A DNA stretch of 64,000 bases, taken from assembly GCF_011386835.1 (NCBI RefSeq), contig NC_088795.1, positions 18,298,941 to 18,362,940 of the forward strand, read 5' to 3'. Made by a program: the position numbers and the translations under genes. Positions 44,813-55,700 of this stretch are shown one piece after another (position 1 is the first letter of the stretch; each line of letters opens with the position of its first letter). Under the pieces are notes generated by a model. That model was not told the DNA's origin, did no database searches, and was given only the letters and a program-made list of their open reading frames with translations. This DNA is from Chrysemys picta bellii. Taxonomy: Eukaryota; Chordata; Testudines; Emydidae.

Positions 44813-46194
44813 TGTGTCAAGTAAATATTAAGTGAACAGTAGCACTTAACCACCCCTTGAACCAACACTTCACTTGGCTCTAAGAAGAAAGTAGTAAATG
44901 TCTGTCACATGTGACAAAGGTTTCATTATCTAATAGCTAGTTGATGGCTTAGGTCCATTTTTTAGTGGGCAGGTTATCTACATTACAAAAGCCACCACAG
45001 TAAAACATTGGGTATTCTTCTAGTGTCAAGTGTGGACAACAAGTTAATGCTCATGGCAATTCAGTTACACTTGCACCCAGAAAGGTTCCTCCAGTCAAGG
45101 CTAAGGCATGCAGATGACAGAGTGAATCTTGCACCACTACTGCCTACAACGTATCTGTTCTGTGGATTAGTTCATACACAATTCAGTATTGAGAGCCATA
45201 AATACAGCAAGTTCTTGCTGATGTTCCATCTCTCTCCTCCTTTCACCCCCTCATGCTTCAGGTAGATCAACTGCTACTTTAGCTTTAGAATAGCTGTCAA
45301 GGTTCCCTCTTTATCACAAGAGTCTTAAATTCCAGAAAGTTTTAAATTCTTATACCAGAGTATGCCAGTAATTCTGCACATGCCCTCAAACCAACATTAA
45401 CCTTTTCCTGAGATCTATAAAACAGTAGTGCTCACTGGCTACTGGAGCTACACCGAACAGATCTGGTACAGCACAGGAGAAGTTAACCATCCACGGGTTT
45501 GTTCCAGTAAAGCACTTAAGGGTTAGTTTAATTTCTGCGGGTGCACTAATCAAGTTATGTTGGGCCTCTTTCCTGTAAAGTAGGCAACATAAAGAGCCTC
45601 ACGCTGAAGTGCTCGAGCCTGCTGTGCAAGGCCTGAACGGGAAGGCGTGTCTCTAGACACAACGCGAGCCACCAGGCTCCCTACCGAACCCCGTCAAGCA
45701 CAAGGACAGTCTAGCGCTAACCACGACTCACTTACCCCGGAACTGGGGGATGCTCCAAGCGGGAAGGGGGGGGGCAGAGCGCTCGCAGGCCCCGGCTGTT
45801 CCCTGCTGCGACGTACCCGCCTACACAGCACGTGAACTGGGACTCGGGTTCAAGCCCCAGGCCCCTTCCGTCCACACAGGAATGAGCCTACGGCCCCAAC
45901 AGCTCAGCCCCCCTCAGGCAGAGCCCGGCCCCGGCTGGGCCCCAGGCGGCGGGCGCGGAGCCGCCACGTGGCGCCCCGACTGCCTCAGCGCCTCCCCGCC
46001 TGGGGCCCATGGTGCTGGCTCGGGGCTGGGCAGCGTCCCCTTGAGCAGCTCCTTCCCCATGGAGAAGCCTGGTGCCCCGCTCCGCGCCAGCGCTACACGC
46101 CCCACAGCAGCTAGAGACGAAAAGGAAGGGGTGCGCGACCAGTAACCCGGATATAGCCTCCCCCAGTCAGAGAGCGCCGCTTCCATTGGCTCCA

Positions 46195-46449
46195 AGTACG
46201 CTGGGTTTGATTGGCTGCCTCCTCCTGCGCCGTTTCTGATTGGTTCAACTCTCCTTTCTCTTCCCTCTCTATTTCCTGCTTCCGCTCAGCCATGTGGGGT
46301 GGGGTCGCTGAGGAGGTGTGGTCACAGGAACGCGGGGAGGACAGCGACCAATGAAAGTCTCTCTTCCATAGCGCAAGGGCTAGCGAACGGGAAAAAAAAA
46401 AAAAAAGCGAGAACCAATCAGAAAGGGCAGAGAAGAGGCGCTCACCAAT
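46195..46449. promoter_or_regulatory. Cluster of six CCAAT boxes (NF-Y-type)
   Basis: Three ATTGG sites at 46195-46199, 46210-46214 and 46239-46243 are followed by three CCAAT sites at 46348-46352, 46414-46418 and 46445-46449. The first three are CCAAT on the minus strand, so the set is split by orientation. The last lies about 175 bases before the THAP9 ATG. NF-Y binding is inferred from the motif. Confidence 0.75.
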
Positions 46450-46624
46450 CTGAAGGCGCGTTCCATCAGCGCTGGCAGTGACGGGAGCTCTCCCTAGTGC
46501 CGGGAGTGGGGGCTCTGGACTTGGCCGCGCGCGCCAGCGGGACGTGGCCGAGGGTGCGCGGGGCGGCCGGGTGCTGTGCGGCGCGAGGATCCCCCCCGGG
46601 CCGTGCCCTGCCTGCGCGCGGACC

Positions 46625-46704
46625 ATGACCCGCAGCTGCTCCGCTCTGGGCTGCACCACGCGGGACACCGGGCTGAGCCGGAAGCGGGGCATCTCCTTCC
46701 ACCA
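46625..46704 (+). CDS. THAP9: THAP9 exon 1 (coding part)
   Basis: It encodes [20 protein letters not shown] and RGISFH with the first two zinc ligands (Cys5, Cys10). The donor is CACCA|GTGAGT, splitting a Gln codon. It lies inside the CpG island; the 5' UTR start is not defined. Confidence 0.95.
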
Positions 46705-49700
46705 GTGAGTGGGGCGGGGGCCCCCTCAGGCGCGATGGTTGGCGCTGAGAGGGGACACCGGGGCGCTCCCCTCAGCCCCGCGCGGACAAGTCACACCGCC
46801 ACGCGTGGGCTTCTGCAGGGCCGCACCCACGCGATCAGAATCACGAGTCACCTCCGCCCCCCAGCTTAAACATCGAGAGATGGGGGCGGGTGGAGAGAGT
46901 CACCTGAGCAGGTGGGGGGGGCGCCTTCCCCCGCAGCCGCCTTCAGTGGATACCTGGAAGGTATTTTTATAATGGAAAAAGGCGAGATTTTCTCCTCATC
47001 CCTGGACTCCAGGAGCTGGGACTTGAAGAGAAAACACCAACCACCACCAGCGTTGGCGTGAGGAGACCTGCCCGCGGGCAATATTTTGAGAACCCTGGAG
47101 TGGGGAGGGAAGGCTAGAGCTTTAGGACGTAGTCTAAAGAGCCGGAGCCCTACTGGCATAGACTGGAGGGATGTGGCCGCTCGGCCACACCTGAGTTTTA
47201 AAGAGTTAAACAGCCTTGGGATCTACACCTTCCCCACCGAAATCCCCGTAAATCATTGTGGCTTCACAATCCTCTTTCCCTCTGTTTCCCTCTCCTCTGC
47301 TGCAAAGTGAAAGATGCCACCCGCAACATCACAGAAAATAACAATAAACGTAAATGCTGAAATGACTCTTAGAGCTGCCAAAACAATTATAAAACATTCC
47401 TTTGTCTTTGGTACATTTAAAAAAAAATATTTGTACCAGCTCAATCCGTGGTTGAAAAACAGGGTGATGGTGGTGAGGATATATGTTCATAAACATTTTG
47501 CCTTGTTTTTCAAATTTTGCCATTTGAACCATTTCAACAATCTCTACTGACAGTGTTCTCAAATGCACAAAATAAAATTGAAAAAAAAATTATTCTCTCT
47601 CTTTTATAGTAATCTTAGAGGGTACCTGTAATTATAGGAGATTAAGTATTTTCAGACAGATTTTGTTTTTTTAAATTGTGAGTACCCTTTTCAATTTTAA
47701 ACTGAGATTTTATAATTTGACCCAGACTGTTGAGTAATATTTCAGGCTCCCAGAGCGGTCTGTAAAACCTCAGAACTTTCAACTACAGATACCACAGGCA
47801 CAGGACTTACCTATGAAAATTATTATGCTGAAGAGAATTAAAGGGAAATAGAGTCCTAGCAGGGCCTGATCCTGAAAATATTGTAGCTTCACTCAAGTGA
47901 GTAGTCCCATTTGAATGGGGCTGTCAAACTTACACGTGTTTAAGTGTTTGCAGGATTGGAGCCATAGGTCCTGAACTACTGATCCCTACAATTATCTGCC
48001 CTTACTTAAAATGAAGGATGAATCCATTATTTGAGTTAAAATAAAATTGAAATTATTTTTTATTTCAGATGTGTGTGGGGCGGGGTGGGGAACAGGAGAG
48101 CACATTGGTCTGCTAAGAAAAAGATTTCAGGCTTTTCAATTCTCCATCATAGGCAGGTATGATTTTGTGGCCTTGATCTCACACATTAACATTGCATTAT
48201 TGTTTTCCTTATCTCCAATGCAAAAAAATTAAAGTCCCAGTTTACTAACTGTTTAGTGTCACTTACTAATCAACATAAGAACAGCCATACTGGGTCAGAC
48301 CAAAGGTCCATCAAGCCCAATATCCTGTTCTCTGACAGTGGCCAATGGCAGGTGCCCCAAAAGGAATGACCAGATAGGTTATCATTAAGTGATCCGTGCC
48401 CTGTCACCCAATCCCAGCTTCTGGCAAACAGAGGCTAGGGACACCATTCCTGTCCATCCTGGCTAATAGCCATTGATGGACCTATCTTCCATGAATCTAT
48501 CTAGCTCCCTTTTGAACCCTGTTATAGTATTGCCTTTCACAACACCCTCTAGTAAGGAGTTCCAGAGATTGACAGTGTGTTGCATGAAAAAATACTTTCT
48601 TGTGTTTGTTTTAAACCTGCTACCTATTAATTTCATTTGGTGGTCCCTTGTTCTTGTATTATGAGAAGGAGTAAATAAAACTTCCTTATTTACTTTCTTT
48701 ATACCACTCATGATTTTATAGACCTCTATCATATTCCCCCTTAGCCACCTCTTTTCCAAGCTGAAAAGTCCCAGTTTTATTCCTATCTCCTCATACGGAA
48801 GCCGTTCCATACCCCTAATCATTTTGTTGCCCTTTTCTGAACCTTTTCCAATTCCAATATATCTTTTTTGAGATGGGGCGATCACATCTGCATGCATTAT
48901 TCAAGGTGTGGGCATACCATGGATTTATATAGAGGCAATATGATATTTTCTGTCTTATTATCTATCCCTTTCTTGATGATTCCCAACATTCTGTTCACTT
49001 TTTCGACTGCTGCTGCACATTGAGTGGATGATTTCAGAGAACTAGCCACAATGACTCCAAGATCTCTTTCTTGAGTGGTAACAGCTAATTTAGACTCCAT
49101 CATTGTATATGTATAGTTAGGATTATGTTTTCCAATGTGCATTACTCTGCATTTATCAACATTAAATTTCATCTGCCATGTTGTTGCCCAGTCACCAAAA
49201 TGGCAGATGAAATTTAATCATGGGTAACAGTACACATACATCCTGATTCTTCCCCACTCACTTGTGTTGAGTTGTATCTTATTAGATGAATAAATTGCCC
49301 CTTACTTACGTACACATATACGTCCATTCTGATCCTTTACTTCCTATTGACTGCAGTGGTGCAAGATCAAACCCGGTTAGCATGCACTTTTACACCAAAG
49401 CTTGATTCTGCAGCAACTCTATGGATGAAACCCTCATTAACTTCAGTGAGCAAGGACTCAGATATTTTTTTTTTCATTCCCAACTTTATTTGCCAATTTA
49501 ACTGCTATATTTTGAAAAGGATAGCATGTATGTTTGAAAGAGACCCAGTCAAAACAGACAGAGGTCCAGGTGGATAGACCGGAGAAGGGAAGACGTCTTG
49601 CAGGCCTCCTCCATGCATGGATCTCCATCTGAATCCCTAATATTTGAGGGTAGATTAATATTGCATTTGCAGAGTACATGCTGGGGCATCTCACAGGGTG

Positions 49701-52700
49701 GGGTTCAGCAATTAAGCAATCCTAACTGCACAGGTAAGACCTGCCTGATCTCAGAAGTGTTCTGAAGTGCTCCTTAATCAGTTTAACTGGGGAATTTGTA
49801 ACTGTAAAATTGTAACTTTTCAAAACCAAAGTATTTGAATATTAAGGACACTTTTTCTGCTTTTTTATGCCTTTTATCAATTTGGAATGATACCATTGCC
49901 TTCAAAGGAATTACTCAGGATTTACAGCAGTTTAACAGAGTAGAATTTTGCTCTTACTGTATTATGAGAGAGCTCTGCTCATGTTTCAGGTTTCCCATTG
50001 ATGACATACAGCGTACAAAATGGATCCATGCTGTTAATCGAGCAGACCCCAAAAGCAAAAAGGTTTGGATTCCAGGACCTGGTGCCATATTGTGTTCCAG
50101 ACATTTTGCAGAAGCAGACTTTGAATCATATGGTATGAGAAGAAAACTAAGGAAAGGAGCTGTACCTTCTGTTTTTCTATACAAGGTAGTTTAAAAGAAC
50201 TTTTAATGCAATTACCATTTTTAATAGGTTGAAAACACATTAGAAACCTTAAAGACAAATACTAACATTTCTTGAAAAATTGAGGTTGCAACTCATGTTG
50301 TAAGGCTACAGCAACACAAGTTGAAACTTGTTAGTTTATTTTATGCTGTGTCACAAATACACTTGAAAGAAGGATGGGGGAAGGAAAACATTCTTTATAA
50401 AAGCCATTTTGAATAATTTTAAATACATTGCTGGCATTAGTGCTCTTTCAGTTTAAACTTAAATAACCCTCATCCTGCTAACAGCTCTTCTGAAACTACT
50501 ATTGCTTAGAAAGAACATTGTCTTTTTCTAGTAAAGCAACTAAATCTAAGACAGTTTTGTTCTGATCTATCAATCCTAGGTAACTTGATTCCTGCCTGGC
50601 CCATGAAAAGTACAGTAAAAATACAACCCTCTTGTTACTGTACATGTGTATTTTTTTCTCATTTATATTTAAATATTTATTCTAGTAGGCTTTCATGCCT
50701 ACTGGGGGTGGTCAGTGTTTGAAGGATGAGGCTATAACCATGCTCAGGGGAAGGGTGATCTTTTGGCTAAAGCACAGATACAGGGGTGTTGTGAGATTTC
50801 ATTCATGAGTATTTGGAAAGCGCTTTGAAATCTCCAGATTGAAGGCATTTTTATTTATATGCAAAGTGTGGTATAACATTCTAATATCTATTTAATCGAT
50901 TGTGGAAATAATATAGCTCTCTGCACTTACTTGAAGCTTTTTCTAACAAGCATTTCTGATAATTAATGATAGGAAGAATCTGACAGTTGAATGTTGAATT
51001 GCATTACACCATACCTGTCTCCTTTTCCATCACACCAGCAGTCTCTATATTTTATAGGCTTGTTACATCTTTGTTTTTCCTACATTCCAGATATCGTTCC
51101 AAATTTTAGATCACATCCCCTATTTTCTGAATTCTTCTCTGGTGTATCTCTGCTAATTTTATTCATCCCTTTCAGAATTTGAAAAGCCTCTCTTTTATAG
51201 TATTAACAAGACTGGCTCTCTTACTCTTTCCTTGTAATTTAGTTCAATGTTTTTCAAACAAACAGTGAGTCCCAACTCACCAGTGGGTCATGGGACTTTC
51301 TAGATGGGTTGCAGGTCCCTAGGCAAACATACACTTCTTCCAGGCTGGAGCAGAAGAAAGGCCATGGGGGAAAAAGGATTTGGAGAGCAAACCTGCCCCG
51401 CACAAACCCCACATCAGCAGCTCCTGTTCTGCAGGGCTGGTCCTAGTTCCCGGTTCTGGGCATTGTAACCTGGCACATGGGATCACAGTGCTATTTATGA
51501 TTAGTCTGGGTGCTCCTCCATCATAAGGGAGGGGTGGCTGGGCCAAATTTCTGGGAGTGGCATTGTGGCCTGCCACATGGGATCGCAACGCTGGGCCAAA
51601 CCTGAGGAGCATTGTGATCCCATGTGCCAGGTTGCAACGCCTGGATTGGGGAGCCAGGTCCAGCCCTGTGGCACAGGAGCTGCCACTACAGGGTAAATGT
51701 GGGGCAGGCTCGCTCTCTAACCACCACCACCTCTGTCCCTTGGGGTCTCCCCTTTGTATCCGGCCAGGATCAGAGTTGAGGTTCAAGGTGGAGGGTGCAT
51801 GTATCTACCGATGTCCCTTATTAAGAGTCTGGGAACCACTGATTTGATTGTTGAGATCTGATGGCATCTTTTTTGTCCGGTGTAGTATCTTGAGACAATA
51901 ATATCCTTCTGCCAGAAAAACTTGTACAGTACCCAGCATTCAGATATGAGGGGTGTAAGTCCAAAAAAGACCTTTCTTAGAAATATCAACACTTCCTATT
52001 TTTCTGTTAATACAACCAAGAATCTGGCTTGCATTGTTGCACTATAGGTGTGCACTTGTTTCAAGTATTTTCCCAGATAATAAGCCCCATATTCTTTTCT
52101 GTATTGTAGGATCCTCTGAGTACATATCTTAGAAATAGAAGATCCCAGAAAGCATTAAAGCAGCCACTCTCACATAATTCTCCTGATGAGGAGGTCATTA
52201 CTGCAGATCACAACTATAGCTTAAAGAATCCTGCAACGGCTGCTGAGCAACAGACAGAAATGAAAGAAATAATACAGTTGCCTCAAAAGAAACTTGTTGC
52301 AGCACGAAGGTGTCTCTCATACCGAGAACGAAATGTCTTTAGTGTAATCAATGAGATTGCAAAGAAGAAGCTGCTCTCTGAAGAAGCTATGAGCCTGCTG
52401 CAGGCCCAGTTTTCAGGTATTAAGGGCATTGGTTAGACAGTAAACTCTTCAGTGCTGAAACTGTACATTTTTTTCCAGTGCTTACCACACTGGGACCCTG
52501 ATTTCAGTTGAGGGCCTCTAGGCACTAATGAAATATAAAAATAAGAACCACAACCAAAAGGCTTTTTCTTGAAGATTCTGTATCTCCAATTGGTTACTAA
52601 AAGTTACACAATATCGGCCTGTCCTCCAAGGTTTTTAGCTCCCTCAGCTTGTACTGAAATGAAGGTGAGTTGAGGGGTGGCCACGCCTCATATTTGGGCC

Positions 52701-55700
52701 CTAGAACAGTGTGTGATGTGAGATACGAGGCTTTAGTGAATAAACATATTCAGCTTTAAGAGATTCAAGCTTGAATCTAAATTCTGTTTAAGTAAGGGAA
52801 CCTTATATTCCTTTCTCACTTAGAAAGTGGTTAGAAAATTGGCTCTGTTCATTTTGATAATATGAGAGAAAAACCACTTAAATTGCTTTAATCCTGAGTC
52901 ATGAATAATAATACCTAGCACTTATATAGAACTTTTCATCTGTAGATCTCAAAGCAACTTTTTCCAGCTAATTCAAGAACAGCATTGATCCTCTCTGAAT
53001 GGAGCCACATTTCATCCTTCTCCTTTAGAAGGATGTTGGCTGTGACATGGGTCCTTAAAGGCAGTGAAGTGTTAGGGTCCGAGGAAAATGGGGATATCTG
53101 GGTTGTGAGTAATGTTAAAATATTAAGTGCCACCCCTGTCTAGAAAGCAAACAAGTCGGGATAAGACAGAATCCACTGCAACACCCAGAGAAAGAGGCTA
53201 GCATAAGCGAGAGAGTTCTGGCAGGGGCATGGAGGATTTAATTCCCTTTCCCCCTTCTGTAGGAGAGAGAACTCAGCAATCGTCTGAATTTTGCTTTATT
53301 GCAACAAAAGTACTTGAGTGATAGCACTTGGGCATTAGGCTTGTGCCTTGTCAAACACAACATTCTTTTTTCTTGCCGTATATCTCATGCCCTGCAATGT
53401 AGAGGCATTTTTCATCTGAATTAAATGATCAGACTGTTCACGATTCTTAACAAAGCTGATCTATATTTTTAAAAACAGATTTGCAATGGGAGCCATACAG
53501 CTGGAGACAGATGACTGAGTACTCCACAGAAATGAGGCAGTTTGCCTGTACTCTCCATCTCTATAGTAGTAAAGCCTATGATTATGTAAGAAAGAATTGT
53601 CCCCTGCCTCATCCTTCCAGCCTGACAAAGTGAGTATTTATTCTCGTTATCTCAAGTTCTATTTCCAGGTTGTCCTATAATAAGTAAGAGATGGAGTGTT
53701 CAGAGTAGAGATTTCATAAAAAACAATTCAATGTGACACCTACTCTATTGTCTTACATTTTAATTATTTGTAACAAAGAAGCTAAACAGAAGAGGCTGCG
53801 ATTGTTACAGGAATATTAACTCATGTCAGAGTATGTTGTTGGGGGGAGAGGGAGGGAGGCTGTGCAGAACAGTTGCACCATCAGAAAGTAACACATCCAA
53901 AGATTAAATTTACAGTAGCAGAGGTAGTCAGAAGCATGCTGCATTCTTCCAAGTGAGTGACCACTGGGGAAAGATAGACATCAAGTGCTTGACTTTGATA
54001 TCTGTATTTATTTCAGCATATAATAGAAAGGGAACAAATACTAAAATGCGATGACTACTTTCATTACTATTATTTACATAGTGCCACGAGTATGCATAGT
54101 ATTTTGCAAACACAAAGCATGACCGTGTCCCTGACATGAGGAGTTTACAGTCTAAGATCCATTGACTGCAGTGAGAGGATGACTGGGCCAAATACTAGAT
54201 AGAGAACAAACTGTAAAGATCAATCCTGGAGAGGGAGCAGACTGCACTAGAAGAGATCAGTGCCCACATTTACATTAGTGTGTGCAGCACTGGTCAGCAG
54301 AAGATATTGAAGAGTTAGATGGGGTTCAGAGAAGGGAGATGAGAATGATTACAGGCATGGGAAAACACAACAACAACAACAACACTTTCCTGAAAGGAGA
54401 GATTGAAAAGATTGGGATTGTTCTCCTTAGAAGGGAGAAGATAAGAGGGGACATGCTTAAAAGCATATAAAATAATGAATGTTAGAGAGGAAGTAGATTA
54501 GATGTCTCATGTAACACAAGAACAAGGGGACACACAATGAAGTTACACATTCAAAACTTATTGAAGGAAATACATTTTGTGTAAAAATAGTAAGATTGTA
54601 GAACTCATTGCCACAGGAAGTCATTGAGAATTTACTAAGATTCAAAGAGCTATTGGCCTTTATATGGAGAACAAGAATATCCAGAATAACAGTTAATGCA
54701 AAAAAGTTTTGGATGGGATAAAAATCTCACGCTTTAGGATTTAACCAGTCTCCACTTGTTAGAGGTCAGAATGAGACCTTCATATGGGACAGAATCTCAC
54801 ATCTGCCTACTGTGGGTTTCTTTCTGGTCATTGTCAGACAGGTTACTGAACTAGATGGACCACAGGTCTGATTCAGTATAGCAATTCCTATGTTATGACG
54901 CGAGGCCAAGCAAACGTACTAAGTGTGAAGGGGAAATAGGGTAGGAGTTGTTCCAGGCATACAGGACAGCATGAAACAAATATATGAAAGTAGTATGAGG
55001 CAATAAAGGAACCATTGGAGAGAATGCCAGAGCATCAGACAGGTGGAGGAGAGGATGAAAGTTGAACTGTAGGAAAATACTGTTATGTTTCAGGCTGCAA
55101 AATGTATCATCCAGGTAAGCCTTATTACTTTATAAATGGATGCTATGTATATTACTTTGCATTAAAAGTCAGTCAGCATTTTACTAAAGCCTCTTAGCGG
55201 TTTCTTTTTTCCCCCCTTAGATTATAGTTCCTAATTATTTGTATCCTCTGTCTTCCAGCTGGTTGTCTAATGATGAAGGTAGTCCAGGCTTCAGCAACAG
55301 TATTTTCTTTCACCTTCAGCAGAGAGTAGAGCAAGGAGAACAGGCATACCAGTATTGCTCACTGATGATCGAGGGTATGGCTCTCAAGAAACAGCTGGAG
55401 TGGGACCCTGTGACTCGACGTCTGGTTGGGTTTGTAGACCTAGGTGCAGGAGCACTTGATGCTGATGAAGCACCGCTGGCCTCAGAAGCTATAGTCCTAA
55501 TGGCAGTAGGTGTTCTTGGTCACTGGAGAGCTCCCCTGGGTTATTTCTTTGTAAATGGAACCACTGGCCATTTACTAGCTCAACTGCTTTATCAGACCAT
55601 CAGCAAGCTGACTAACATAGGTATCAGAGTTCTCTCTGTGACATCTGCAGCCACTGCTCACGGTGTTGAGTTGGCAAAGGCGTTGGGCATCTGTATTGAT

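Larger units (their letters stand above)
42465..46130 (-). ncRNA. Candidate non-coding transcript divergent from THAP9 (THAP9-AS1-like)
   Basis: No protein-coding exon was found in this stretch, yet it is nearly free of the repeats that fill the rest of the window. A minus-strand AATAAA lies at 42487-42482. At its other end is a CpG island with CCAAT boxes pointing leftward. In mammals an antisense, non-coding THAP9-AS1 starts at this position and orientation. No splice sites were established; transcription is inferred from context only. Confidence 0.3.
45700..46870. promoter_or_regulatory. CpG island and THAP9 promoter region
   Basis: CpG-rich sequence covers the upstream region and first exon of THAP9, whose ATG is at 46625. 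There is no TATA box at a suitable distance. It probably drives both THAP9 and a leftward transcript. Long open frames on both strands here (for example 46111-46692 minus) reflect GC content. Confidence 0.85.
46705..49989. other. THAP9 intron 1
   Basis: It holds the end of the CpG island, a palindromic MITE (47862-47963), a CR1 copy (about 48275-49197) with an inverted junction, and otherwise unclassified AT-rich sequence. No gene was found inside. Confidence 0.6.

Noticed and set aside
46111..46692. A 193-codon open frame on the minus strand across the THAP9 promoter
   Set aside because: It overlaps the CpG island and THAP9 exon 1 in antisense, is Arg/Pro-rich with no motif, and is explained by GC content.
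48463..49172. A host gene of 144 plus 91 codons
   Set aside because: The translation is the C-terminal part of CR1 reverse-transcriptase ORF2 with a frameshift, followed by the CR1 3' UTR.
55239..55258. A THAP9 exon 5 starting at 55239
   Set aside because: The frame is open there, but a clear acceptor (CTTCCAG) ends at 55258 and exon 4 joins in frame at 55259 to give the conserved NWLSNDEG.
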